Source: Candidatus Gastranaerophilales bacterium (GTDB taxonomy: Bacteria > Cyanobacteriota > Vampirovibrionia > Gastranaerophilales > Gastranaerophilaceae). From it: a stretch of DNA of 64,000 bases. The translations under genes and the position numbers were made by a program. The notes under the pieces are model-generated. The model was given only the letters and a program-made list of their open reading frames with translations. It had not been told where the DNA came from and ran no database searches. Location: assembly GCA_944325665.1 (NCBI GenBank), contig CALVAY010000004.1:1-64000 (forward strand), read 5' to 3'. Of this stretch, positions 16,703-25,562 are shown in pieces. Position 1 is the first letter of the stretch. Each line of letters begins with the position of its first letter.

Positions 16703-19168
16703 CTACCTTAAAACTACATTTAAAGACTTTTGAAGCCCTTCACGGATTTTTGTCATTTCCTTATCAATAACTTCATCTGTAAGCGTTTGATTTTCATCAT
16801 GAAGGGTAATTCTGTATGCCATTGATTTTTTACCCTTTTCAATATGCTCGCCCTGATAAATATCAAACACTTTTGCTCCGCTGAAAAGATTTTTATCCGC
16901 AATCTTCTTAATAGCTATTAAGATTTGCTCGTTGGTAACATTTTCATCAACCGCAAAGGCAATATCCCTTTGAACAGGCAAGGAAGAAGAAAGCTTTTTA
17001 TACTTAACAAGAGTATTTGAAGCAGCTTCCAAAATCGCTTCAAGATTTAATTCAAAAACATATAAATCTTGATTAAATTTCATTTTATCTTTAAGTATCG
17101 GATGAATTTTACCCACATAGCCAAGATTTTGGAAATTTTTACCCAGCAAGGAAATTTTTGCGCTTTGAGCAGGATGCATAAAGCCCCAAGCTTGAACGTC
17201 ATTTTCATCAAAAGCAGACCAAACAATTCTCTTTGTAAGGTTTAATTCATCAAAAAGATTTTGAAGAACGCCTTTTAGTGTATAGAAGTCATCAGCCTTT
17301 TTGTTGTCCCACAACTGTGCGTTAACATTGCCAAAAATAGCGCCTGACAAGCGTCTTTGCTCGCTTACGCCCGTGTTGTCTTCATCAGGAGCAGAGCAGA
17401 CAAAAAATACTTTTCCGATTTCATACATTCTAAAGTTTTTCTGTCCGTTGTCAAAGTTGTTTTTAACTACATTCAACAATGACGGCATCAGAGCTTGTCT
17501 TAAAGTGGTATGCTCTTCGCTTTGCGGGTTTTTAACCTTAATTGCAACTTTATCATCAAGTTTTTGATAAAATTCGCTGCAAAGTTTATCGCCAACTAAA
17601 GAAGAGGTGATAATTTCGTCAAAACCTAAGTTTAAGAACATTTGATTAATTCTTTTTAAAGTTTTATTTTCAAAGCTTATATCCGCACCTTGCGCAATAG
17701 GAGGCAAGCAAGGAGTGATTTTATCATAGCCGTCAATTCTTGAAACTTCTTCAATCAAGTCAATTTCACGAGTAACATCATTTACCCTGTAACTTGGTAC
17801 TTTAAACTTCGCAGCAGCTTGATTTTTGCCCAAAAGTTCAAAACCGAGGTTTTCAAGAATTGAAACACATCTTTCCTGCTCGATTTCAATACCCAAAATT
17901 CTTTTGATTTCGCTGTTTCTAAGGGTAATTTCAATATCGGCAGCTTTAGCACTGCCAACTTCGCACATACCTTCAAACTCTGCATCAGCGTACTTTTCAA
18001 GCAATTCGACCGCACGTTTTTGAGCAAAGGGAACAAGCTCTATATCAATTCCTCTTTCGTATCTTGCACTTGCTTCGGAGCGATAACCCACCGAGCGGGC
18101 AGATTTTCTGTTAGTATGAGAAGTAAAATATGCAGCTTCAAGAGCAATATTTTTAGTATTGTCGTCGATTTCAGAGTTTAAGCCGCCAAAAACACCGCCA
18201 AGGCAAACCGGGGTATCTTTAGTTGAAATAACTACGCTTAAATCCGTTAACTTTCTTTCCACTTCGTCGATTGTAACAAGCTTTTCGCCTTCACGTGCGT
18301 ATCTTACACACAAATAATTATCTAATTTATCATAATCAAAAGCATGGAGCGGAGTGCCGTATTCAAGCAGAATATAGTTTGTGATATCAACAACGTTATT
18401 AATTGGCCTCATGCCGCAAGCTTCAATTCTTCTTTGCATAAAAGCAGGCGAGGGTTTTATTTTGATATTTTTCAAAACACCCACTGAGTAATATTTGCAA
18501 GCATCATCATTTAAAATTTCAACCTTAAAGTTGTCAGTCTTTTTAAGATTAAAATCTTTATTGATTTCTACTTTCATTTTTTTGTCAAACAAAGCACAAA
18601 GTTCTCTTGCAATTCCCACAACAGACATTTGATCGCCTCTGTTTGCGGTAGGAGCAACGTGGAATATAATCTCTTCAGACATATTCATAATTTTCTCCAA
18701 CGGCTCACCAAGAGGAATTGTGTCATACACTCTGTTTAGAATAAAAATGCCGTCTTCTTCCTGCATTCCTTCAATACCTAACTCATCACATGAGCAAAGC
18801 ATACCTTGAGATTCAACCCCTCTAATTACAGCAGGAGTAAGCTCAAATAATTCACCTGTTTTTCTTGAGAAAACTTGTGAACCTACACTTGCATAAGGGA
18901 TAATTTGCCCTTCTTCGATGTTTTGAGCACCGCAGACAACCTGTTTTTGTTCACTGCCGATATCAACGGTTACAAGGTGCAGCTTATCAGCATTCGGGTG
19001 ATTATCAATTTTTATGATTTTTGCTGTCCTGATATTTGTAAATTTTGGTTTTTTATACTCAATCTCTTCTACTTCAAGACCGCTCATAGTAAGTTTATGA
19101 GCAATTTGTTCAGGCTCAATCCCTGATAAATCAACAAATTCGTTTAACCACTCGTATGAAACTTGCAT
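16703..19168 (-). CDS. pheT: Phenylalanyl-tRNA synthetase beta subunit
   Basis: An 821-residue protein of normal bacterial length. It has an N-terminal tRNA-binding OB domain (about 40-150), B3/B4 editing and B5 domains, a catalytic-like core, and a C-terminal ferredoxin-fold anticodon-binding domain (about 725-821; SSLPVQRDIAFAVDENV). It forms an alpha2-beta2 enzyme with PheS and edits mischarged Tyr. pheS is not next to it and not in the window. GAGG precedes the ATG. It leads the pheT-rluB-serS-can run. Confidence 0.98.
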   Translation of the reverse strand: MQVSYEWLNEFVDLSGIEPEQIAHKLTMSGLEVEEIEYKKPKFTNIRTAKIIKIDNHPNADKLHLVTVDIGSEQKQVVCGAQNIEEGQIIPYASVGSQVFSRKTGELFELTPAVIRGVESQGMLCSCDELGIEGMQEEDGIFILNRVYDTIPLGEPLEKIMNMSEEIIFHVAPTANRGDQMSVVGIARELCALFDKKMKVEINKDFNLKKTDNFKVEILNDDACKYYSVGVLKNIKIKPSPAFMQRRIEACGMRPINNVVDITNYILLEYGTPLHAFDYDKLDNYLCVRYAREGEKLVTIDEVERKLTDLSVVISTKDTPVCLGGVFGGLNSEIDDNTKNIALEAAYFTSHTNRKSARSVGYRSEASARYERGIDIELVPFAQKRAVELLEKYADAEFEGMCEVGSAKAADIEITLRNSEIKRILGIEIEQERCVSILENLGFELLGKNQAAAKFKVPSYRVNDVTREIDLIEEVSRIDGYDKITPCLPPIAQGADISFENKTLKRINQMFLNLGFDEIITSSLVGDKLCSEFYQKLDDKVAIKVKNPQSEEHTTLRQALMPSLLNVVKNNFDNGQKNFRMYEIGKVFFVCSAPDEDNTGVSEQRRLSGAIFGNVNAQLWDNKKADDFYTLKGVLQNLFDELNLTKRIVWSAFDENDVQAWGFMHPAQSAKISLLGKNFQNLGYVGKIHPILKDKMKFNQDLYVFELNLEAILEAASNTLVKYKKLSSSLPVQRDIAFAVDENVTNEQILIAIKKIADKNLFSGAKVFDIYQGEHIEKGKKSMAYRITLHDENQTLTDEVIDKEMTKIREGLQKSLNVVLR

Positions 19169-19226
19169 TTTTTATCCTCATTTATTACTTTTTAACAAAA
19201 ATATTTTATTACAAACAAAAGAAAAA

Positions 19227-20810
19227 CTAAATTACAATTTCTTTTTCGTTTTTGTAGATTACATACCCCAAAACTCCTCCCGGGGGTTTCTTTAAATTTT
19301 TCCTCTCTGTGTAAATTATCGAGGCTTTTGTAGAGTTTTTAAGAGGCGAATTTTCTTTTACAAGTCTTGCACAATACTCAAGAACCTCTGCCTTAGGGTA
19401 CTTTTGGTCGTTTTTAATTTTCAATAAAACATGGGAAGATGGGCAATTATACGCATGAAACCAAAGGTCTTTGGGGTTTGAAGCCTTTGAAATTAAATAA
19501 TCGTTTTGCTTATTATTTTTGCCTAAATAAATCTCGTAACCATCAAAGTTAAAGGTTGTAAGGTTGATTTTTAAATCTTTTTTCTTCTCGTTTATCTTTA
19601 AAAGATTACATTCAAAAAGCTCTTGCTCAATTTCATCCAATTCCTGATAAGTTTTTGAGTTGGCAAGGTTAAACAAAATTGTTTCGTAATAATCGCTTAA
19701 ACTCTTTGCCTGCTCTTTTTTCTTTTGTGCGTATTCAAATGCACCTTTTGCTTTTGAGTAGAGTTTATAATATTTTTGGGCATTTTGAGAGGGTGAAAGC
19801 GTTTTGTCCAGCTCAATAACTGTGCCGCAAGGGGTTAAAAATTCTTCCTCGCCTGATTTTATAAGATAGATGTAAGTTAAAATTAAATCTCCCTTTTGTT
19901 TGTATTTTTCAACTTTATCTTCATCGACGGGGGAATTTAAAATTTTTGAATATTTTTTGATTTCGTTTTTTAAAATCCTTGTATAAGAAGCTTTCTGAGC
20001 CTCTGTGATGTCATTAAAGATAATGTTTGAAAAGTAATTATCGATATTTTTATTAAAATCCTCATCATCACCCCACAAAGAATTTAAAATATTATTTTCA
20101 AGCGCAGCGGTGCTTTGAAGGTTTTTAAACAACTCTTGTTCATCATTTGAAATAGAGAGGATTTTTTTCACAAGAGGATTTGAAAAATAGTAATATTCGC
20201 AGCTTACAGTTCTTATAAGGTCATTTGAATTTTTAATTTTTTCGCAAAAAGCAGCAAAACTTGTTTTTAGAATATCTGTTTTTATTTGTCTTGGAGGGTA
20301 GATGTATTTTATTCCGCCATAGATTTCTCTTACCGAGCTTTTCTCAAAAGAAACGTTATGCGCACTTCCTAAGATAATTTTTGACCTAAAATCATACAGG
20401 ATAATATTTGAATATTTACCCATAAGCTCAACTGCCAAGCATAAATTAACAAGCTGACCGCACTCATCAAAAACTTCAAAATGAAATTCTAAAATTCTTT
20501 CGTAATCAGGCAAAGTAATTTCTTTTATTCTTGAGCCCTCGAGGTATTTTCTTAGCTGCATACAAAACATCGGAGGCATTTTAGGCACACTGAGCCTTCT
20601 TTTTTGAATTGTATCTTCACTGACAAAGCAGAGGTGAGGATACTTTGGGTTAATATTTACGTACAGTTTTTTACTTACACCGGATGAGCGCAAATTAAAG
20701 ATAAACTCTCTTCTTGAGAGTTGTTGAATTTTTTGAACTGAGGCATTTTTCAAAAAATCATAATTATCGATAAAAATTTTTTTTAAACTCAAGGAATCAA
20801 AATTGTACAT
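19227..20810 (-). CDS. rqcH: Ribosome quality control protein RqcH (NEMF/Rqc2 homologue)
   Basis: A 527-residue NFACT protein. The NFACT-N domain comes first (MYNFDSLSLKKIFIDN; KLYVNINPKYPHLCF), then a coiled-coil region (about 330-420) and the C-terminal NFACT-R domain (DLWFHAYNCPSSHVLLKI). RqcH binds 60S/50S-peptidyl-tRNA complexes and directs alanine tailing of stalled chains; older annotations call it a fibronectin-binding protein. I chose ATG 20810, where family similarity begins; a longer frame would run into the divergent nadD gene. There is no Shine-Dalgarno, and an AATAAT hexamer lies 7 nt upstream. Confidence 0.92.
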   Translation of the reverse strand: MYNFDSLSLKKIFIDNYDFLKNASVQKIQQLSRREFIFNLRSSGVSKKLYVNINPKYPHLCFVSEDTIQKRRLSVPKMPPMFCMQLRKYLEGSRIKEITLPDYERILEFHFEVFDECGQLVNLCLAVELMGKYSNIILYDFRSKIILGSAHNVSFEKSSVREIYGGIKYIYPPRQIKTDILKTSFAAFCEKIKNSNDLIRTVSCEYYYFSNPLVKKILSISNDEQELFKNLQSTAALENNILNSLWGDDEDFNKNIDNYFSNIIFNDITEAQKASYTRILKNEIKKYSKILNSPVDEDKVEKYKQKGDLILTYIYLIKSGEEEFLTPCGTVIELDKTLSPSQNAQKYYKLYSKAKGAFEYAQKKKEQAKSLSDYYETILFNLANSKTYQELDEIEQELFECNLLKINEKKKDLKINLTTFNFDGYEIYLGKNNKQNDYLISKASNPKDLWFHAYNCPSSHVLLKIKNDQKYPKAEVLEYCARLVKENSPLKNSTKASIIYTERKNLKKPPGGVLGYVIYKNEKEIVI

Positions 20811-20843
20811 AACAAAAATTATTGTAATATAATAATTTGTAAT

Positions 20844-21437
20844 ATGAAATGTTATTTTTTTGGAACATTTAACCCCATACACAAAGGGCATACTCAAATG
20901 GCAAGTCAAATAAGGGAAAAGCTCGACTTTGACAGCATAATTTTTGTGCCCGCATTTAACCCGCCGCATAAAATTCCAAATTGCACTTTCTATGACAGGT
21001 TAAAGATGGCAAAGCTTGCACTGGGAGATGAAAACGTAAGCGACATAGAGCTTAAACTGCCCACACCGAGCTTTAGTTATAGGACGATAAAAGAATTAAA
21101 AAAACAAGACAAAAGCGACAAAATAAATTTCATAATCGGCTATGATGCTTTTGCTAAAATTGAAAGCTGGAAAATGCCACAAGAGCTTAAAAAAGATACG
21201 AAATTTATTGTAATTCCAAGAAAATATGACGGCAGGCTTTTAAATCCTTTTGAACATCTAAAGCAAAGAGGGTGGGATTTTCAAATTGTCGAGGCTGATT
21301 TTATTGATATTTCATCAAATGAGATAAGAAATAAAGTAGAAAAAGATGAAAGCATAGAAGGCTTAGTGGATAAAAAAGTAGAGGAATATATCTATGAACA
21401 CGGACTGTATAAAAAACAAGCTCAAAGAGTGTCTTAG
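20844..21437 (+). CDS. nadD: Nicotinate-nucleotide adenylyltransferase
   Basis: A 197-residue nucleotidyltransferase. The motif FFGTFNPIHKGH (residues 5-16) and the C-terminal ISSNEIRNKV match NadD. It adenylates nicotinate mononucleotide to deamido-NAD in NAD synthesis. It is divergent from rqcH with only 33 bp between them; a TATAAT lies 10 nt before the ATG. It overlaps yqeK by 44 nt, a well-known gene pair. rsfS, which often completes this cluster, is missing. Confidence 0.95.
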   Translation: MKCYFFGTFNPIHKGHTQMASQIREKLDFDSIIFVPAFNPPHKIPNCTFYDRLKMAKLALGDENVSDIELKLPTPSFSYRTIKELKKQDKSDKINFIIGYDAFAKIESWKMPQELKKDTKFIVIPRKYDGRLLNPFEHLKQRGWDFQIVEADFIDISSNEIRNKVEKDESIEGLVDKKVEEYIYEHGLYKKQAQRVS

Positions 21438-21984
21438 TGAAGAAAGATACCTTCACACGCTCGGGGTGGCCGATTGTGCTAAAGAGCTTGCGCAGATATA
21501 TAATGAAGACGAGGAAAAAGCATACCTTGCGGGACTTTTGCACGACTGTGCCAAATGCAAGCCTAACGAAGAACTTTTAAAGATTATAAAAGAAGAGCTA
21601 AAAGACGTTGATGAAGGTGAACTTCAAAACTATAAAACACTGCATGCTCCCGTTGGAGCTTATTTTGCAAAGACTATATACAATGTCGATGATGATAAAA
21701 TTATTAGTGCAATTCGCTGTCATACAATCGGCAAAGTCGGTATGAGCCTTTTTGAAAAAATAATTTTTCTTGCCGATAAAATTGAAGCGAACACAAGAGA
21801 AAAGGCATATAGGGACGAGATTTGGGAAATTCTCAGAAAAAACTCGGGAGAATACGGGCTCAATTTAGCACTTTTTCGCTGCTTTTGCGAAACCATTAAA
21901 AGCCTTGTAAAAAGAGAGTTGAAAATCTGCAAAACCACAATAGATGTGTATAATGAACTTCTTGAAAAAATAAAGAATATATAA
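21394..21984 (+). CDS. yqeK: HD-domain hydrolase YqeK (diadenosine tetraphosphatase type)
   Basis: A 196-residue HD-superfamily phosphohydrolase. Likely metal ligands are His21 (RYLHTLGVA), His50-Asp51 (LLHDCAK), the histidine in LHAPVGA (about 84) and the aspartate in FLADKIE. YqeK proteins hydrolyse Ap4A symmetrically and are usually encoded next to nadD, as here. The ATG lies inside the end of nadD in another frame, so translation is probably coupled. Confidence 0.93.
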   Translation: MNTDCIKNKLKECLSEERYLHTLGVADCAKELAQIYNEDEEKAYLAGLLHDCAKCKPNEELLKIIKEELKDVDEGELQNYKTLHAPVGAYFAKTIYNVDDDKIISAIRCHTIGKVGMSLFEKIIFLADKIEANTREKAYRDEIWEILRKNSGEYGLNLALFRCFCETIKSLVKRELKICKTTIDVYNELLEKIKNI

Positions 21985-22056
21985 AGACAAACAAAAATTT
22001 ATATTTTTGTAATAGAATTAAAAAATCGGTTTATTTTACCAACTTTGGAGAGATTT

Positions 22057-23397
22057 TTGAACAATACCAAGCTGACAACATTCATATTCGCAGCACTTGT
22101 CGCAGGCATTCTCTTTGGCTGGCTTGTGCCCGAGTGGGCATCAAAGATGCAGCCTTTGGCGGACGTCTTTTTAAAAATGGTAAAAATGATAATCGCACCT
22201 TTGATTTTTGCAACTCTTGTTGTAGGGATTGCAGGGCACGGTGATGTCAAAAACCTTGGTAAAATCGGGCTAAAAACCATAATTTATTTTGAAATTGCAA
22301 CAACCTTGGCTCTTTTTATAGGCCTTATAACCGCAAACGTTTTAAAACCGGGGGCGGGGTTTAATATAGATTTATCAAATGTTTCAATGACAGCAGTAGA
22401 GCAAATGCAGAGCGTTAAAATTGACCACTCTTTTTCGCACATGCTTTTAGACTTAGTCCCCACAAGTATTTTTCAAGCACTTGCAGAGGGAAGTTTGCTT
22501 CAAATAGTTGTTTTTGCAATATTCTTTTCTCTTGCAATTTGTGCAGTCGGTCAAAAAGCACGTCCTGTTTTAGATTTTATGCAAAGCACTTGCGATATTA
22601 TGTTTAAATTTACCGAACTTGTTATGTACTTTGCTCCAATGGGCGTATTTGGTGCAATATCGGCAACAATCGGCAAAAACGGGGTCGGAATTTTGGCAAG
22701 TTATGCAAAATTAATTTTTGTTACATACACTGCCTTAGTCTTGTTTGTTATTGTAACCCTTCTTGTGGTGTGCAAAATTATAAAAGTTCCGTTTTTTGGG
22801 CTTTTAAAGGCAGTTAAAGACCCTGCACTTTTGGCTTTTTCAACCGCAAGCTCAGAAGCAGCGCTGCCTAAGGCAATGAGCGCAATGGAAAAATTCGGTG
22901 TACCTAAGAACATTGTCAGCTTTGTAATGCCAACAGGTTACACATTTAACCTGGACGGTTCAACTCTTTATTTAACCCTTACCACACTTTTTTGCGCACA
23001 AATTGCAGGCATAAACCTTGGCTTTGAGCAGCAATTAATGATTATGTTAACTCTAATGCTTACCTCAAAAGGTATAGCAGGTGTTCCAAGGGTTGCTCTT
23101 GTAGTTTTAACAGGAACGCTTCACAGTTTTGGTTTGCCAACGGTAGGTGTTGCAATACTTTTGGGCATAGACCAGTTCTTGGATATGGGCAGAACAACCG
23201 TTAACCTAATCGGGAACTGCGTTGCAACAACCGTTATTGCAAGGTGGGAAGATGAGTTTGATGATGAGAAAATGAAAAAATTCCTAAATCTTAATAAGCC
23301 TCAGAAATCAAAAAGCGACAAAAACGTTATTGAAGGTAAAAATATCGTGTATGGAAAAAATACCCTTCAAGACATTGCCCAAAAGGAGCATGTATAA
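22057..23397 (+). CDS. Dicarboxylate/amino acid:cation symporter (DAACS family)
   Basis: A 446-residue transporter with the DctA/GltP fold: eight membrane helices and two hairpins. The HP1 motif STASSEAALP (about 265-274), the TM7 region TGYTFNLDGSTLYLT and the TM8 region GNCVATTVIARWE are conserved. It imports glutamate, aspartate or C4-dicarboxylates with Na+ or H+. I prefer the TTG at 22057, because GGAGAG (22047-22052) lies just upstream; a TTG at 22045 would sit before that Shine-Dalgarno. A charged C-terminal tail of about 45 residues is predicted. Confidence 0.93.
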   Translation: MNNTKLTTFIFAALVAGILFGWLVPEWASKMQPLADVFLKMVKMIIAPLIFATLVVGIAGHGDVKNLGKIGLKTIIYFEIATTLALFIGLITANVLKPGAGFNIDLSNVSMTAVEQMQSVKIDHSFSHMLLDLVPTSIFQALAEGSLLQIVVFAIFFSLAICAVGQKARPVLDFMQSTCDIMFKFTELVMYFAPMGVFGAISATIGKNGVGILASYAKLIFVTYTALVLFVIVTLLVVCKIIKVPFFGLLKAVKDPALLAFSTASSEAALPKAMSAMEKFGVPKNIVSFVMPTGYTFNLDGSTLYLTLTTLFCAQIAGINLGFEQQLMIMLTLMLTSKGIAGVPRVALVVLTGTLHSFGLPTVGVAILLGIDQFLDMGRTTVNLIGNCVATTVIARWEDEFDDEKMKKFLNLNKPQKSKSDKNVIEGKNIVYGKNTLQDIAQKEHV

Positions 23398-23424
23398 ACT
23401 CATATACGCCTTTAAACTTAGAGT

Positions 23425-24420
23425 ATGAAGGCTTTATTTTTTGATACTTTCCCATACGAAGAAAAATATTTAAAAGAAAACTCACCAAAAGAAATTGAGC
23501 TGTCCTTTAGAAAAGATTCCCTGAATAACTCTTATAACGGGGATTTTAGCCCTGAAATCATAAGCGTTTTTATATCATCCAATCTGGATAATAAGGTTTT
23601 GGAAAAATTTTCTAATTTAAAATATGTTCTTACAAGGAGTGTAGGCTTTAGCCACATTGACCTAAATTATTGCAAACAAAGAGATATTAAAGTATTTAAC
23701 ACCCCACATTACGGCGATTATACGGTGGCCGAATTTACTTTCGGTATTTTATTGAACGCAATAAGAAAAATAGCCCATGGCATATACGGCATTAAAACCA
23801 ATAACATAAAGATGAATCAGTATGAAGGTGTTGAGCTTTTTAACAAAACCCTTGGCGTAATTGGCGCAGGAGCAATAGGCAAAAGGGTTTTAGACATTGC
23901 AAAAGGCTTTGGTATGAACACAATTGCCTACGATACAATAAAAGACGATAACTACACTTACGTTGAGTTAGATGAATTATTTAAAAGGTCGGATGTAATT
24001 TCGATAAATTGCTGTTTAAACGAAGAAACACATCATCTTATAAGAAAAGAAAATATAGAAAAAATGAAAGACGGCGTGATTATAGTAAACGTTGCAAGAG
24101 GTGAAATTATTGACACACAGGCGCTTTATGATGCACTGATAAGCAAAAAGGTAAGCTATGCGGCTTTAGACGTAATCGAATGCGAAGAAATGCTCTGCTC
24201 AAATAATACTCTTTGCGAAGATTTAGGCAATATTAAAGAAATTTGCCTCAGAAAGTTTTATCTTAACCAAAGGCTTATGCAGCTTGATAATGTCATAATA
24301 ACTCCGCATATGGCTTACAACACATACGAAGCCACCATGAGAATATTAAAAATGACGGTTGAAAATCTTAATTCCTGTTTAAATTTTAAAGCTGGCGTAA
24401 ACAATCTTGTTTTGCTATAA
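23425..24420 (+). CDS. D-isomer-specific 2-hydroxyacid dehydrogenase
   Basis: A 331-residue NAD-dependent dehydrogenase. The Rossmann motif is GVIGAGAIGKRVLDIAKGFG (about residues 145-164). Catalytic residues appear in NVARGEIID (Arg), in the LDVIE segment (Glu) and in ITPHMAYNT (His). The overall layout resembles D-lactate dehydrogenases, so pyruvate reduction during fermentation is a fair guess. There is no Shine-Dalgarno; a TAAACT hexamer ends 6 nt before the ATG, suggesting a leaderless mRNA. deoC follows after 8 bp with its own extended -10. Confidence 0.9.
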   Translation: MKALFFDTFPYEEKYLKENSPKEIELSFRKDSLNNSYNGDFSPEIISVFISSNLDNKVLEKFSNLKYVLTRSVGFSHIDLNYCKQRDIKVFNTPHYGDYTVAEFTFGILLNAIRKIAHGIYGIKTNNIKMNQYEGVELFNKTLGVIGAGAIGKRVLDIAKGFGMNTIAYDTIKDDNYTYVELDELFKRSDVISINCCLNEETHHLIRKENIEKMKDGVIIVNVARGEIIDTQALYDALISKKVSYAALDVIECEEMLCSNNTLCEDLGNIKEICLRKFYLNQRLMQLDNVIITPHMAYNTYEATMRILKMTVENLNSCLNFKAGVNNLVLL

Positions 24421-24421
24421 T
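24413..24421 (+). promoter_or_regulatory. Extended -10 promoter of deoC, leaderless start
   Basis: TGC followed by TATAAT (24416-24421) forms an extended -10 overlapping the end of the dehydrogenase gene. It ends 7 nt before the deoC ATG at 24429, and no Shine-Dalgarno is present. Confidence 0.7.
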
Positions 24422-24428
24422 TATTTTT

Positions 24429-25076
24429 ATGGAACTTAACAGATACATAGAACACACTTTATTAAAACCGACAGCAACACAAGAAGAGATTGAAACACTT
24501 GTAAGACAAGCTTGTGAAAATAATTTTCTTGGCGTTTGCATAAATCCCAATTACGTTAAATTGGCGAAAAAATTGACACAAGGGACGAATGTCAAAGTTG
24601 TAACCGTGGTAAATTTTCCGCTTGCCTCAAATACACTTGAAACGGTCATTTATCAAACAAAAGAGGCTCTTGAAAACGGTGCTGATGAAATTGATACCGT
24701 TGTAAATTTGGCTGCAATTAAGGAAAACGATTACAAAAAAGTTGAATACGACGTAAAAGAAACCAAAAAAGCTTGTTTAAATAACAATCTTAAGGTTATA
24801 TTGGAAACAGATTTAATAACAAAAGATGAAATACAAAAGGCTTGTCTTGCCTGTGCAAATGCGGGTGCAAACTTTGTAAAAACTTCAACAGGTTTTACAA
24901 AAGGCGGTGTAGGGGCAAAGGTTGAAGACGTTGCACTTATGGCTCAAACAGTTGAACCTTACGGTCTTGAAGTTAAAGCCAGCGGCGGAATTAAAACCAA
25001 AGACGGTGCAATTAAACTCATCGAAGCAGGTGCAACAAGACTTGGAACATCAAGCGGTATAGAACTTGTGAATTAA
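24429..25076 (+). CDS. deoC: Deoxyribose-phosphate aldolase
   Basis: A 215-residue class I aldolase of normal length. The Schiff-base lysine is in FVKTSTGFTKGGV (about residues 152-164), the second lysine in VKASGGIK (about 184-191), and the aspartate in EIDTVVN (about 90). It splits 2-deoxyribose 5-phosphate into glyceraldehyde 3-phosphate and acetaldehyde during deoxynucleoside use. It is the first of four closely spaced genes, followed after 17 bp by the 61-aa protein. Confidence 0.97.
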   Translation: MELNRYIEHTLLKPTATQEEIETLVRQACENNFLGVCINPNYVKLAKKLTQGTNVKVVTVVNFPLASNTLETVIYQTKEALENGADEIDTVVNLAAIKENDYKKVEYDVKETKKACLNNNLKVILETDLITKDEIQKACLACANAGANFVKTSTGFTKGGVGAKVEDVALMAQTVEPYGLEVKASGGIKTKDGAIKLIEAGATRLGTSSGIELVN

Positions 25077-25093
25077 TTCAAGAAAGGCAGAAA

Positions 25094-25279
25094 ATGGACA
25101 AAATAACAATCCGTTCAGACAGAAGCACAGATTATACTTTTTTATACAAAGGCGAAGAAACAACACTTAAGGCAGGGAGCGTTATAAGCATTTCTGACGG
25201 ACTTGAACATGTTGTTTTGCCTACTGTTGCAATGAAAATAATGAACAACTTAATCGTTATTAAGGAAGATGTAAAATGA
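25094..25279 (+). CDS. Unknown 61-residue protein
   Basis: A small protein with an all-beta look: strands around TIRSDRSTDYTFLY, EETTLKAGSVISIS and LIVIKED, suggesting a small barrel. No signal peptide, membrane helix or known motif is visible. AAAGGC is positioned before the ATG. Its stop overlaps the start of the ACT-domain gene by 4 nt (ATGA), so it is translationally coupled to that gene. Its place between deoC and the ACT/UPF0210 pair gives no clear clue to function. Confidence 0.75.
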   Translation: MDKITIRSDRSTDYTFLYKGEETTLKAGSVISISDGLEHVVLPTVAMKIMNNLIVIKEDVK

Positions 25280-25554
25280 GCAAAGATAAGATTTTAATTA
25301 CAATTTCGGGTCTGGATAAAGTGGGTATCGTAGCGAAGATATCTGCAACGCTTGCACAATTAAGCGTTAACATTGAAGACATCAAACAAACAATTATGCA
25401 GGATCACTTTGTTATGATGATGCTTTGCGATATATCATCAAGCAAGGAAAATTTTAAATTAATTAAAGAAGAGCTCATCAAATCAGGTGAAGAACTTGGT
25501 ATGGAAGTTTGGGTTCAAAGAAAAGAAATTTTTGACAAAATGCACACTATATAA
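25276..25554 (+). CDS. ACT-domain protein (UPF0237)
   Basis: A 92-residue single ACT domain (residues 4-75; LITISGLDKVGIVAKISATLA is the ligand-binding helix-strand unit). UPF0237 proteins are often encoded immediately upstream of UPF0210 proteins, as here with 8 bp between them, and the two are thought to act together, probably sensing an amino acid. It overlaps the 61-aa gene by 4 nt. Confidence 0.93.
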   Translation: MSKDKILITISGLDKVGIVAKISATLAQLSVNIEDIKQTIMQDHFVMMMLCDISSSKENFKLIKEELIKSGEELGMEVWVQRKEIFDKMHTI

Positions 25555-25562
25555 GGTAAAAA

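Noticed and set aside
20811-20969. Longer RqcH start
   Set aside because: The extra 53 residues run into the divergent nadD gene and lack family similarity, which begins at MYNFDSLSLKK.
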